A stretch of DNA of 59,072 bases from Thermodesulfovibrionales bacterium (GTDB taxonomy: Bacteria; Nitrospirota; Thermodesulfovibrionia; Thermodesulfovibrionales; Dissulfurispiraceae). The first letter of the stretch is position 1. Each line of letters begins with the position of its first letter. A program made the position numbers and the translations under genes. This document shows, piece after piece, positions 7,668 to 17,215 of the stretch. Under the pieces are notes generated by a model. The model searched no databases and had not been told where the DNA came from. It saw only the letters and a list, made by a program, of their open reading frames with translations. Location: positions 1 through 59,072 of the forward strand of contig JAOAHE010000006.1 of the NCBI GenBank assembly GCA_026415415.1, given 5' to 3'.

Positions 7668-10295
7668 ATGAGATTAGATAAACTAACATTAAAGAGCCAA
7701 GAAGCTTTACAACAAGCTCAACAATTAGCTGAAAAAAAAGGTAATCAACAGATAGATGTTGAACACTTACTTCATGCTCTCCTTAAAGACGAGGAAGGCA
7801 TCTGTGTCCAAATTGTAAAAAGGCTTAATGTGAATCCAAATGACTTACTTAACGAGATAGAAAAGGTTATAGATAAATTTCCAAAAGTCTCAGGTGCTAC
7901 TGCTTTAGGACAGATATATATCTCTCCTCGCCTAAAAAGTGTTTTAGAAAAAGCATACGAAGAAGCAACACACTTAACAGATGAGTATATAAGTGTAGAA
8001 CATCTTTTCCTATCCATAGCAAACACCTATGGACACGCCTCTGATATTTTACAAAAATATGGTATTACACTTGATAACATACTATCAACAATGAGAGAAA
8101 TTAGAGGAGTACATAGAGTAACAGATCCTAACCCAGAGGAGAAATATCAAGCTATTAAAAAATATGGAAAAGACTTAACAGAGTTAGCCAAAAATGGAAA
8201 ACTTGATCCTGTTATTGGTAGAGATGAAGAGATCAGGAGAGTTATTCAAGTGCTATCAAGAAGAACTAAAAATAACCCAGTTTTAATAGGCGACCCTGGA
8301 GTTGGTAAAACAGCTATAGTAGAAGGTCTTGCTCAAAGAATTGTCTCTGGAGATGTACCTGACGGCTTAAAAGACAAGAGGATAATAACCATAGATTTAG
8401 CTGGGATCATAGCTGGATCAAAATACAGGGGGGAGTTTGAAGAAAGACTCAAGGCTGTTTTAAAAGAGATACAGCAGTCAGAAGGCAAAATAATTACTTT
8501 CATTGATGAAATCCACACCCTTGTAGGCGCAGGTTCTGCCGAAGGGGCTATTGATGCCTCTAACATGCTAAAACCTGCTTTAGCACGAGGAGAGCTTAGA
8601 TGCATAGGAGCCACTACAATAAATGAATATAGAAAGTATATTGAAAAAGACCCAGCTTTAGAAAGAAGATTTCAGCCTGTTTTAATAAAAGAGCCAAGCA
8701 TAGAGGATAGTATCTCAATTTTAAGAGGGCTCAAGGAGCGTTATGAGGTTCATCATGGAGTAAAGATCAAAGACTCAGCTTTAATTTCTGCTGTCTTACT
8801 TTCTGAAAGATATATAACAGACCGCTTTCTACCCGATAAGGCAATAGATCTAATTGATGAAGCTTCAGCAAAATTAAGAATGGAAATAGACAGTATGCCT
8901 ACTGAATTAGATGAGATTGAAAGGCGAATGAGACAACTTGAGATAGAAAAAAAGGGGTTACTTAAAGATGAATCACCTGATGCTTTAGAAAAACTTGAAA
9001 AAATAAACCATGAATACTCTGAACTTCAGTCTCAAAGAGATATTCTTAGAACTCAATGGATATCCGAAAAAGAGATAATTCAAAGAATTAGAGATATAAA
9101 AGAGCAGATCGAAAAAACTAAAATCTCTTCAGAGTTAGCAGAAAGAGACGGAGATTTAGCAAAGGCTGCAGAACTTAGATATGGAAAGTTGCCCGAACTT
9201 AAAAAAGCCTTAGATGACGAAAATAGGATTTTAGCTGAAACACAATCTAAAAGAAAGATGCTAAAAGAAGAAGTAGACGAGGAAGATGTGGCAGAGGTTG
9301 TGTCAAAATGGACAGGTATTCCAGTATCAAAGATGTTAGAAAGTGAGATTCAGAAGCTTTTGCAGATGGAAGAAAGGTTAAAAAAGAGAGTGGTCGGACA
9401 AGATGAAGCTATTATCGCTGTATCAAATGCTATAAGAAGATCAAGGGCAGGATTAAGAGACCCAAATAGACCAATAGGTTCTTTTATCTTTTTAGGACCT
9501 ACTGGCGTTGGTAAAACAGAACTTACAAAAGCTTTAGCTGAATTTCTCTTTGACGATGAATCAGCGATGATAAGAATTGATATGTCAGAATATCAAGAAA
9601 GGCACACTGTCTCAAGGTTAATTGGTGCACCACCTGGTTATGTAGGGTACGAAGAAGGTGGTCAACTTACTGAAGCTGTAAGAAGAAGACCATACTCAGT
9701 TATATTATTTGACGAGGTTGAAAAAGCCCATCAAGAAGTCTTTAACCTCTTATTACAACTTTTAGATGATGGCAGGCTTACTGATGGACATGGCAGAGTT
9801 GTTGATTTTAAAAACACCATCGTAATCTTGACCTCTAATATAGGTAGTATTCACATCCAAGAAATTCTCTCAGAAAAAGCTAAAAGAAAAGGCATACATT
9901 GGGCTGAAACTACCAATAAAGAATTAAAAGACAAAATTATGGATGATTTAAGGGCTTTCTTTAGACCTGAGTTTTTAAATAGAATTGATGAGATAATAAT
10001 CTTCAACCCATTGAATGAGGAGTTATTGAGGGAAATAGTTAAAATTCAAATAGAAAGGATAAGAAGATATCTCAAAGATAAAAAACTTGACATCATACTT
10101 ACAGATAGAGCAATAGATTATATAGCTAAAATTGGATATGACCCTGTTTATGGTGCAAGACCTCTTAAACGGGCTATTGAAAAAGAGGTACTTAACCCTC
10201 TTGCTATAGAACTGTTAAATAAAACTTTTAAAGAAGAAACAACTGTAGAAGTTGATTATATATCTGATAAAATAGTATTTTACAAAAAAGATTAG
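7668..10295 (+). CDS. clpB: ClpB protein disaggregase (Hsp100)
   Basis: 875 residues in the ClpB order: N-terminal double Clp repeat (1-145), AAA-1 with Walker A GDPGVGKT (208-215) and Walker B FIDEIH, a coiled-coil middle domain (about 400-540, rich in Glu/Lys/Leu), and AAA-2 with Walker A GPTGVGKT (610-617) and LFDEVEKAH. The YVGYEEGG pore loop is present. It threads aggregated proteins through a hexameric ring with DnaK/DnaJ help. It is in an operon with dnaJ and hspR. Length is standard for the family and the call is certain. Confidence 0.98.
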   Translation: MRLDKLTLKSQEALQQAQQLAEKKGNQQIDVEHLLHALLKDEEGICVQIVKRLNVNPNDLLNEIEKVIDKFPKVSGATALGQIYISPRLKSVLEKAYEEATHLTDEYISVEHLFLSIANTYGHASDILQKYGITLDNILSTMREIRGVHRVTDPNPEEKYQAIKKYGKDLTELAKNGKLDPVIGRDEEIRRVIQVLSRRTKNNPVLIGDPGVGKTAIVEGLAQRIVSGDVPDGLKDKRIITIDLAGIIAGSKYRGEFEERLKAVLKEIQQSEGKIITFIDEIHTLVGAGSAEGAIDASNMLKPALARGELRCIGATTINEYRKYIEKDPALERRFQPVLIKEPSIEDSISILRGLKERYEVHHGVKIKDSALISAVLLSERYITDRFLPDKAIDLIDEASAKLRMEIDSMPTELDEIERRMRQLEIEKKGLLKDESPDALEKLEKINHEYSELQSQRDILRTQWISEKEIIQRIRDIKEQIEKTKISSELAERDGDLAKAAELRYGKLPELKKALDDENRILAETQSKRKMLKEEVDEEDVAEVVSKWTGIPVSKMLESEIQKLLQMEERLKKRVVGQDEAIIAVSNAIRRSRAGLRDPNRPIGSFIFLGPTGVGKTELTKALAEFLFDDESAMIRIDMSEYQERHTVSRLIGAPPGYVGYEEGGQLTEAVRRRPYSVILFDEVEKAHQEVFNLLLQLLDDGRLTDGHGRVVDFKNTIVILTSNIGSIHIQEILSEKAKRKGIHWAETTNKELKDKIMDDLRAFFRPEFLNRIDEIIIFNPLNEELLREIVKIQIERIRRYLKDKKLDIILTDRAIDYIAKIGYDPVYGARPLKRAIEKEVLNPLAIELLNKTFKEETTVEVDYISDKIVFYKKD

Positions 10296-10371
10296 ATTCT
10301 CCTTTTTAATTTAAATATAATAAAGAAACGAAACTATCATAAACAACTGAGTTCAAATTAGGAGGTTAATT

Positions 10372-10830
10372 ATGTCAATTATAAAATGGTCAGCAGCAAA
10401 AGAGCTTGACGAGATGAGAAAAGAAATGGATAAATTATTTGATGAGTTTTTCTCACCTTTTTTTCAAAGGAGGATGGGATACCTAAAACCTAAAGCTGGA
10501 ACCATTACTCCAACGGTAGAGATGTATGAGAGAGCTTCAGATGTAGTAGTAAGAATAGATCTACCTGGTGTTAATAAAGATGAAGTAGATATCTCCATTA
10601 TGAACGACAATTTACTAATCAAAGGCGAGATCAAAAAGCCAGAAGAGATTCGCGAAGACAATTACTACATTAAAGAGAAATCCTATGGTAGTTTTTCCAG
10701 AAGTATTTTACTTCCAGCTGATATTGATGTTGAGCATGTAAGCGCTGTGATGAAAAACGGTGTCTTAGAAATAGTTTTTGCGAAAAAAGAAGAAGCAAAA
10801 ACTAAGGAAAGAAAGATTCAAATAAAATAG
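10372..10830 (+). CDS. Hsp20 small heat-shock protein
   Basis: 152 residues with an alpha-crystallin domain (about 40-142), including VRIDLPGVNKDEVDISI, then KSYGSFSRSILLP and the terminal MKNGVLEIVFAK strand. A C-terminal I-x-I-like anchor is seen in KIQIK. Small heat-shock proteins hold unfolded substrates without ATP for refolding by DnaK/ClpB. It follows clpB by 76 bases and has its own strong AGGAGG site at about 10361-10366, so it may be read from the operon or from a promoter in the gap. Confidence 0.95.
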   Translation: MSIIKWSAAKELDEMRKEMDKLFDEFFSPFFQRRMGYLKPKAGTITPTVEMYERASDVVVRIDLPGVNKDEVDISIMNDNLLIKGEIKKPEEIREDNYYIKEKSYGSFSRSILLPADIDVEHVSAVMKNGVLEIVFAKKEEAKTKERKIQIK

Positions 10831-10842
10831 CAACTTAATAAA

Positions 10843-10880
10843 GTATAAGGGGGGGAGTTGATAACTCTTATCCCCCTATC
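10843..10880. terminator. Possible bidirectional terminator hairpin
   Basis: Between the convergent hsp20 and rubredoxin genes lies a nested hairpin: a run of G (10849-10855) faces CCCCC (10872-10876), with inner arms GAGTT (10855-10859) and AACTC (10863-10867). A T run after the stem is weak in both directions, so termination efficiency is uncertain. Confidence 0.4.
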
Positions 10881-10907
10881 AAAAGACATTTTAGATGTAA
10901 GAGTTTA

Positions 10908-11066
10908 TTAGAGCTTTTCAAAATTATCCTTAGATGCGCCACAAATAGGGCATACCCAATTATCTGGTAGCTTTTCAAAAGGCGTTCCTGCAGGAATACC
11001 TGAGGATTCATCACCCTGTTCAGGGTCATAAACATAACCACATATGCTGCATTTCCATTTTTCCAT
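10908..11066 (-). CDS. Rubredoxin
   Basis: A 52-residue protein translated from the ATG at 11064-11066 to a TAA at 10908-10910. Two CxxCG knuckles bind a single iron: C6/C9 (CSICGY) and C39/C42 (CPICGA). YVYDPEQGD and the aromatic core (W4, Y11, Y13, F30, W37) are standard. Rubredoxin is a cytoplasmic one-electron carrier in anaerobes, often serving oxygen or peroxide detoxification. It is 36 bases downstream of the CNNM/CorC-type gene on the same strand, so it may be the tail gene of the ilvB operon. Confidence 0.97.
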   Translation of the reverse strand: MEKWKCSICGYVYDPEQGDESSGIPAGTPFEKLPDNWVCPICGASKDNFEKL

Positions 11067-11102
11067 TTCCTACTCCTTATTATAAATGATTTTTATTGAA
11101 TA

Positions 11103-12419
11103 CTAACTTAATTCTGTGTCCTTGTCAACATATTCTAATTTAACCTTTGCTATTCTTTGTCCGACCATCTCAATAATCTGTAATCTCATATTATCTAACA
11201 TAACAAAATCACCGACCTTAGGAATTCTTTGCAAATAAGTTACTATAAAACCACCTAAAGTCTCATATTCTGTAGACTCAGGAATAGCGATACTATAATC
11301 ATCTCTGAGATCATTAATAGTAATTGATGGGTCAATAAGAAAAGAATTATCAGGTAACTGTATAACAGGACTCTCAGTGTCATGTTCATCCCTAATCTCA
11401 CCAACTATCTCTTCTAAAATATCCTCAAGAGTTACAAGACCTGTTACAGCACCATATTCATCAATTACAATCGCCATATGAACCCTTTTTTTTTGCATTT
11501 CTCTAAGAAGGTTGCTTATCTTCATCGTTTCAGGGATAAAAAGTGCTGGTTTTGTTGCTTTCCTAATATCAAGTTTTTGTTTCTCTTTATCAGATTGGTT
11601 CAATAGGTTTAAGAACTCCTTTGCGTATACAATCCCTCTTATATCATTTAGGTCTTTTCCTATAAGAGGATAACGAGAAAATTTTTCTTCAGATATTATA
11701 TTAACAATCTCCTCAAAACTCATATTTGTTCTTAAAGTTACCATAATAGGCGATGGAACCATAATCTCCTTCACAGATGTATCAGTAAACTCAAAAACTC
11801 CATGAATTAGTTCTTTTTCCTCAGACTCAAAAACACCCTCTCGCCTGCCTTCTTCCAAAAGGAGTTTTACCTCTTCTTCTGAGATATAATCTTTTTTACT
11901 AAAAGCCTTTTTCCCAAGTGGCTTAAGGATAAAATTAGTGCTTGTAGTTAAAAGGTATACAAATATATTTGTAAGCTTAGAAAACTTTACTATCAAAGGA
12001 GATACAAAAAGACTTACTCTTTCTGGGTTTGCAAGGGCTAAAGATTTTGGTATCAACTCGCCAAATACTAAACTTAGATAAGTTATTATGAAAACTATAA
12101 GTCCTATTGAGATAAAATCAGCCGAAGAGGATATTGCAGAAATTGGCACTTCCTTAATAATAGGACCAATGGTAGTTACAGCAAAAGAACCACCTACTGC
12201 AGATGCAAGAGCGCCCGCTGCTGTGACGCCAATTTGTATTGTTGCAAGAAACTGATCGGGATGCTCTCTAAGATTATTTAAAAACTCAGCATTTCTTATT
12301 TTTTCCTCAAGTAGTTTCTTGATTCGGCTTTTTCTGACAGTGACAACAGCTATCTCAGAGGCTGCAAAAAAACCATTTATCAATATAAAGAGGAAGATAA
12401 GGAAAATCTCAAGCCACAT
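11103..12419 (-). CDS. CNNM/HlyC/CorC-type membrane protein with CBS domains
   Basis: 438 residues: CNNM transmembrane domain (about 1-180; four hydrophobic segments beginning IFLIFLFILINGFFAASEIAVV), a CBS pair (about 205-335, including IMVPSPIMVTL and HMAIVIDEYGAVTGLVTLEDILEEIVGEI) and a C-terminal CorC/HlyC domain. Members are linked to magnesium or cobalt transport and to CorC-like efflux; the old hemolysin name is misleading. Its start overlaps the isocitrate dehydrogenase gene by 11 bases, so it is translationally coupled to an amino-acid and carbon operon, an unexpected setting. Substrate unknown. Confidence 0.9.
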   Translation of the reverse strand: MWLEIFLIFLFILINGFFAASEIAVVTVRKSRIKKLLEEKIRNAEFLNNLREHPDQFLATIQIGVTAAGALASAVGGSFAVTTIGPIIKEVPISAISSSADFISIGLIVFIITYLSLVFGELIPKSLALANPERVSLFVSPLIVKFSKLTNIFVYLLTTSTNFILKPLGKKAFSKKDYISEEEVKLLLEEGRREGVFESEEKELIHGVFEFTDTSVKEIMVPSPIMVTLRTNMSFEEIVNIISEEKFSRYPLIGKDLNDIRGIVYAKEFLNLLNQSDKEKQKLDIRKATKPALFIPETMKISNLLREMQKKRVHMAIVIDEYGAVTGLVTLEDILEEIVGEIRDEHDTESPVIQLPDNSFLIDPSITINDLRDDYSIAIPESTEYETLGGFIVTYLQRIPKVGDFVMLDNMRLQIIEMVGQRIAKVKLEYVDKDTELS

Positions 12420-13491
12420 TACTTTTTAATTTTCTAATCACTTCGTCAGTGGCTTCTGAAGTTGTACAAGCAGGAGTACCAGGAGGCTTCAAATCATAAG
12501 TAAGATATCTACCTTCGTTTAATACATCTGTAATAGCCCACTGAAGTCTTTTAGCTGCTTGAATCTCGCCAAGATGCTTTAACATCATTACCCCTGACAA
12601 GGCTAAAGCAAAAGGATTCATTTTATTCAACCCTTTATATTTTGGTGCACTTCCATGGGTAGCCTCAAATACAGCATATTCATCTCCAATATTTGCTCCT
12701 GGTGCCAACCCTAAACCACCAATCAAACCAGCAGCAAGATCAGAAACAATATCTCCATATAAATTAGGCAGCACTATTACATCATACAACTCTGGTTTTT
12801 GAACTAATTGCATACACATATTATCAATAATTTTATCATCAAATTCAATATCAGGATATCTGCCAGCTACAGAACGAGCAACTTCTAAAAAAAGCCCATC
12901 GGAAAATTTCATTATATTTGCTTTATGAACAACTGTTACTTTTTTCCTATTATTCTTCTTTGCATATTCAAAGGCAAAAGTAACAATTCTCTCAGTTCCG
13001 TAAATAGATATAGGTTTAATACTTATTCCTGAATCATTTCTGACAATCTTATTTGTCTTAACTTTCAAAAAATTAATAAGCTCCAAAGTTTCTGGTTTTC
13101 CTTGTTCAAACTCTATCCCCGCATAAAGGTCTTCATTATTCTCTCTGACAATAATTAGATCGACATTATCATATCTTAGACTCAACCCTTTAAAACTCTT
13201 ACACGGTCTTAGACAACAATAAAGATCCAGTTCTTGTCTGAGAGCAACATTAACACTTCTAAACCCTTTACCAACAGGTGTTGTAATAGGACCTTTGAGA
13301 GCAACTTTATTTTTCTTTATAGACTCTATTACCCTATCTGGTAAAGGTGTTCCCTCTTGCATATATACCTCTTCACCAGCATTTTGGACATCCCAGATAA
13401 ACTGCACGCCAGTTGCCTCTAACATTCTAACTACTGCCTCTGTAATCTCGGGACCTACTCCATCTCCAGGTATCAAAGTAATATTATACAT
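12409..13491 (-). CDS. NAD-type isocitrate dehydrogenase (isopropylmalate dehydrogenase family)
   Basis: 360 residues of the beta-decarboxylating dehydrogenase family. Visible are LIPGDGVGPEI at the start, the substrate loop KGFRSVNVALRQELDLY with the Ser expected in isocitrate enzymes, RENNEDLYAGIE, the metal Asp region LYGDIVSDLAAGL, and EATHGSAPKYKG. The short length suits NAD-dependent isocitrate or homoisocitrate dehydrogenases rather than the longer E. coli NADP enzyme. It is 9 bases after the homocitrate-synthase-family gene, so the pair probably makes and oxidises citrate/isocitrate to 2-oxoglutarate. 3-isopropylmalate dehydrogenase is the main alternative, but no leuA, leuC or leuD is present. 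Confidence 0.85.
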   Translation of the reverse strand: MYNITLIPGDGVGPEITEAVVRMLEATGVQFIWDVQNAGEEVYMQEGTPLPDRVIESIKKNKVALKGPITTPVGKGFRSVNVALRQELDLYCCLRPCKSFKGLSLRYDNVDLIIVRENNEDLYAGIEFEQGKPETLELINFLKVKTNKIVRNDSGISIKPISIYGTERIVTFAFEYAKKNNRKKVTVVHKANIMKFSDGLFLEVARSVAGRYPDIEFDDKIIDNMCMQLVQKPELYDVIVLPNLYGDIVSDLAAGLIGGLGLAPGANIGDEYAVFEATHGSAPKYKGLNKMNPFALALSGVMMLKHLGEIQAAKRLQWAITDVLNEGRYLTYDLKPPGTPACTTSEATDEVIRKLKSNVA

Positions 13492-13500
13492 CTGGCCTCC

Positions 13501-14733
13501 TTATGGGCAAACTGATAGAATTTCCCTAACGATATCAGGATAATTAGCTATGAGTTTTAACTCATCATCAGTTAAAGGTTTTTGAGTGTGTAAATTAGCA
13601 TATTGGACAATCTCAAGTATCCTACGGGCTTCGTCATCATCATGAAACTCTATCCCAAGCTTGCTATAAACATACCGAAATCCTTTTATACCACCATACT
13701 CACCGGTTGTAATAATTCTTCCTGTTTCGGTAAGCTCAGGTTCACCCCTTCCAACATCTTCAGGATCATAAAGTTCGTAGTTTCTCCTGTCCTTTAAAGC
13801 TCCATCTGCATGGATGCCAGACTCATGAGCAAATGCGTTAGCGCCTACACCTGGCTGGTTTATTGGTATCGGTAGATTAAAAGCATAAGAGGCATAACGA
13901 GCTATTTTCCATGCCTTCTTAAGGTCAATATGCTCATCTAATGGTAACTTATCTTTTAAACCATGCGAGAACTTCAGAGCTAAAATTGTTGAAACTAAAT
14001 CACAGTTACCAGCTCTTTCACCATAGCCATTTATGGTAGTGTTAATATATGCATCTGTCTCAGCTTCAATAGAGGCCTGAGCTCCTGTGATAGAGACTGC
14101 CTCTGCCATACCAAGATCATTATGACAATGCATCTCGATAGGAAACTTCGTTGCAAGGGCAAGTGTTTTTATCCTCTCATAAATTGTAATAGGGTCATCA
14201 GTACCTAAAGTATCACAATACCTAAATCTGTCAGCGCCACTTTCTTTACTTACTAATATATACTCTATAAGCCTACTTAATTCAGTTCTTGATGCATCTT
14301 CAGCATTGATGCCAACCGTCTCAGCTCCTAAACTTTTAGCCAACTTAATAGACTCAGAAACTGACTTTAAAATATCCTTCCAAGTTTTTTTACCCTGAAA
14401 TTTACCTTCCAGCATTATATCTGAAGTTGACATAGAGAGATTCAAATGTTTTAAATCAGGACAGTTATTAAAGGATAATTCAACATCTTCTGGTACAGCA
14501 CGACACCATCCTTCCAAATGAATTCTTTTCATAACACCTAATCTTGCAAGTTCAAGATTAGCGTTTATATACTTAACCTCATGTTTTATAGTAGGAAAGC
14601 CTATCTCGCTTTGATAAATCCCCATCTCATCAAGATAAATATTAAGCATCGTCTTTGATAATTTAGGTAAAAGGATTCTGGATGTCTGAACTCCGTCTCT
14701 ATTTGTTACATCAATTAAATAAACCTTATTCAT
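13501..14733 (-). CDS. Homocitrate-synthase-family enzyme, probable Re-citrate synthase
   Basis: 410 residues with the DRE-TIM metallolyase barrel shared by homocitrate, isopropylmalate and Re-citrate synthases: DVTNRDGVQTSR at the start, a MHCHNDLG metal motif, GYGERAGNCDL, and HESGIHADGALKD in the subdomain. The chemistry is Claisen condensation of acetyl-CoA with a 2-oxo acid. YQSEIGFPTIKHE and NAEDASRTELSRL are wording I associate with Re-citrate synthases of anaerobes such as Clostridium kluyveri and Syntrophus. The next gene encodes isocitrate dehydrogenase, and no lysine or nitrogenase-cofactor genes are near, which favours oxaloacetate as substrate. Homocitrate synthase remains possible. 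It lies 20 bases after ilvN. Confidence 0.72.
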   Translation of the reverse strand: MNKVYLIDVTNRDGVQTSRILLPKLSKTMLNIYLDEMGIYQSEIGFPTIKHEVKYINANLELARLGVMKRIHLEGWCRAVPEDVELSFNNCPDLKHLNLSMSTSDIMLEGKFQGKKTWKDILKSVSESIKLAKSLGAETVGINAEDASRTELSRLIEYILVSKESGADRFRYCDTLGTDDPITIYERIKTLALATKFPIEMHCHNDLGMAEAVSITGAQASIEAETDAYINTTINGYGERAGNCDLVSTILALKFSHGLKDKLPLDEHIDLKKAWKIARYASYAFNLPIPINQPGVGANAFAHESGIHADGALKDRRNYELYDPEDVGRGEPELTETGRIITTGEYGGIKGFRYVYSKLGIEFHDDDEARRILEIVQYANLHTQKPLTDDELKLIANYPDIVREILSVCP

Positions 14734-14753
14734 ATGCCTCCTTTATTTTTAAA

Positions 14754-15242
14754 TCATTTTTTCTTAACTATTTCACGAGGAAGGGCTATCTTGCCAGTTC
14801 TTACAAACTCTTTTATACCAATAGGTTTCATAAGCTCTATAAAAGCATCTATTTTTTTATCATCACCAGTAATCTCTATAGTATAAGTTGATGGACTTGA
14901 GTCTAAAACCCTACCTCTAAAAATCTCAACTATTCTTAAGACCTCTGCTTTGTGTTCCTGTTTTGGCGTAACCTTTATTAAAATCATCTGACGTTCAACA
15001 TGGTCAACCTCAGTAAGATCTACTACTTTAATTACATCAATTAACTTATTAAGTTGCTTCAAAATTTGCTCTATTATCCAGTCATCTCCACGAGTTACAA
15101 TTACCATAGTGGAGACCTGAGGGTCTATCGTTTCACCTACTGAGATACTTTCAATATTATATCCCCTACCGCTGAAAAGACCAGCAACCCGAGAGAGAAC
15201 GCCAAATTTATTCTCAACATGAATTAAGATAGTGTGTTTCAT
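14754..15242 (-). CDS. ilvN: Acetolactate synthase regulatory (small) subunit
   Basis: 162 residues: an N-terminal ACT domain (about 3-75, HTILIHVENKFGVLSRVAGLFSGRGYNIESI) and a C-terminal regulatory part (about 80-158). It binds the IlvB catalytic subunit, activates it and confers valine feedback inhibition. It follows ilvB by 12 bases and is followed by the citrate-synthase-like gene. Length matches the usual bacterial IlvN/IlvH (about 160). Confidence 0.96.
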   Translation of the reverse strand: MKHTILIHVENKFGVLSRVAGLFSGRGYNIESISVGETIDPQVSTMVIVTRGDDWIIEQILKQLNKLIDVIKVVDLTEVDHVERQMILIKVTPKQEHKAEVLRIVEIFRGRVLDSSPSTYTIEITGDDKKIDAFIELMKPIGIKEFVRTGKIALPREIVKKK

Positions 15243-15254
15243 CTTATTTGCCTC

Positions 15255-16988
15255 CTACTTAACCACTTTCAATTTCTTTTCAGCTTTTTTTTCTTTTTCC
15301 AAAAAAAGCATATCATTTAAAGTAGCTCCTGCAGGTACCATAGGAAAAACTTTCTCTTTCCAGTCTACCTGAAAATCCATAAAAACAGTTTTCTTTATTT
15401 TAAAAGCCTCACGTAGTAATGGCTCAACCTCACTTGGTTTAGTCGCTCTAAATCCTAAAGCACCATAAGCCTCAGCAAGTTTAACAAAATCAGGTACAAC
15501 ATCAAGATAGGTATGTGAGTATCTTTCATTAAAGAACAGCTCCTGCCATTGCCTTACCATTCCTAAATACTGATTATTCAGAATGGCAACCTTTACAGGT
15601 AAATTATACACAACAGCAGTTGCTAACTCTTGGATATTCATCTGAATACTACCATCTCCTGCTATGTCAATAACTAACTTATCAGGATTCGCTATCTGTG
15701 CTCCTATAGCAGCAGGGAATCCATATCCCATAGTACCAAGACCTCCTGAAGTCAGTAAAGTACGTGGCTTTGTAAACTTATAAAATTGAGCAGTCCACAT
15801 CTGATTTTGTCCCACCTCAGTGGTTATTATAGCATCACCTCTTGTGAGCTCATAAATCTTCTCAACAACAAACTGAGGCTTAATTACCTCAGAACTTTCA
15901 AAATAAAACATTGGTCTTTCTTCTTTCCACTCCTCAACCTGCCTTAACCAAGCTTTTCTTATCTCAACCCATTGGCTATTAAGTTGGTCTTTTATACACT
16001 GGTTTAATGACTTAAGAACCCTTTTAACATCACCAACTATAGGTATATCAACCCTTACATTCTTTCTAATTGAAGTTGGATCTATATCAATATGGATTAT
16101 CCTTGCATTTGGAGCAAATCCTTCTATTTTACCTGTAACCCTATCATCAAAACGCATACCTATAGCTATTAAAAGATCAGAATTCTGAACACTCTTATTA
16201 GCATAATAGGTACCATGCATACCTAACATCCCAAGAGACAAAGGATGCTCACCAGAGAAGCTCCCAAGACCCATTAAAGTCATAGTTACAGGTATATTAG
16301 TCAACTCTACAAACTCTCTTAACTCCTCAGAAGCATTAGAAAGAATACACCCACCACCAGCAATTATAACTGGTTTTTTAGCCTTAGCTATCTCATTAGC
16401 TGCCTTCTCTATCATCCAACGATTTCCCTCGTATCTGGGATTATAACTCCTAATAAATACCTTCTCTGGCCAAATAAATTCAGCTTTGTTTGCAGAAACA
16501 TCTCTTGGTAGATCTATTAAAACAGGACCTGGTCTACCTGCGTTGGCTATATAAAAAGCCTCTCTTATTAGCCTGGCAAGGTCTTTAGTGTCTTTTACAA
16601 GAATGTTATATTTTGTACATGGGCGTGTAATACCAACTATATCAGCTTCCTGGAATGCATCATTACCTATAAGCATAGTAGGGACCTGGCCAGTTATAGC
16701 TACAAGGGGTATAGAATCCATATAAGCAGTAGTAAGTCCTGTTACTGTGTTAGTTGCACCAGGTCCAGAAGTAACAAGGACAACACCGGTCTTACCTGAT
16801 GATCTTGCATAACCATCAGCGGCATGCACTGCACCCTGTTCATGCCTTGTTAATATAAGTTTTATATCTTTGTCGTCATGAAGTAAATCAAAGATGCTAA
16901 GAACGACACCACCTGGATAACCAAAAATATATTCAACACCTTCTTTTTTTAGGCATTCAATTAAAATCTCTGCACCTGTCATCTTCAT
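15255..16988 (-). CDS. ilvB: Acetolactate synthase large catalytic subunit
   Basis: 577 residues with the three thiamine-diphosphate enzyme domains: Pyr (1-165; [11 protein letters not shown], catalytic Glu in [16 protein letters not shown]), a central FAD-associated domain, and PP (about 370-545; [15 protein letters not shown] with the Asp-Gly cofactor motif and the [12 protein letters not shown] stretch). It condenses pyruvate or 2-oxobutyrate for valine, leucine and isoleucine synthesis. It is first in the run ilvB-ilvN-citrate synthase-like-isocitrate dehydrogenase. ilvC and ilvD are not in the window. A GGAGAA ribosome site precedes the ATG. Confidence 0.97.
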   Translation of the reverse strand: MKMTGAEILIECLKKEGVEYIFGYPGGVVLSIFDLLHDDKDIKLILTRHEQGAVHAADGYARSSGKTGVVLVTSGPGATNTVTGLTTAYMDSIPLVAITGQVPTMLIGNDAFQEADIVGITRPCTKYNILVKDTKDLARLIREAFYIANAGRPGPVLIDLPRDVSANKAEFIWPEKVFIRSYNPRYEGNRWMIEKAANEIAKAKKPVIIAGGGCILSNASEELREFVELTNIPVTMTLMGLGSFSGEHPLSLGMLGMHGTYYANKSVQNSDLLIAIGMRFDDRVTGKIEGFAPNARIIHIDIDPTSIRKNVRVDIPIVGDVKRVLKSLNQCIKDQLNSQWVEIRKAWLRQVEEWKEERPMFYFESSEVIKPQFVVEKIYELTRGDAIITTEVGQNQMWTAQFYKFTKPRTLLTSGGLGTMGYGFPAAIGAQIANPDKLVIDIAGDGSIQMNIQELATAVVYNLPVKVAILNNQYLGMVRQWQELFFNERYSHTYLDVVPDFVKLAEAYGALGFRATKPSEVEPLLREAFKIKKTVFMDFQVDWKEKVFPMVPAGATLNDMLFLEKEKKAEKKLKVVK

Positions 16989-17148
16989 TTTATGTTCTCC
17001 TTCATTCTACAATAAAAGGGTAAAAATTAAGATAACATAAAAGAGGAAAAGTTTTCTATTTTTAAAAAATTAATTATAAAAAGTTTCATTAATAAAGTAT
17101 AAGTCATTGATCATTAAACATTTTTTCTTGTCATCTTTAAAAGTTTAC

Positions 17149-17180
17149 TTAAAGTAAGTTGTCATAACAACTTACTTTAA
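17149..17180. terminator. Perfect 14-bp inverted repeat, probable terminator of the ABC exporter gene
   Basis: TTAAAGTAAGTTGT (17149-17162), loop CATA, then the exact complement ACAACTTACTTTAA (17167-17180). It lies 36 bases downstream of the msbA-like stop and about 160 bases upstream of ilvB, both on the minus strand. A long T run is missing after the stem, so it may instead be an operator for ilvB. Confidence 0.5.
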
Positions 17181-17215
17181 AATAATCACATAAAAAACTA
17201 AACTCAAAAGATTAA

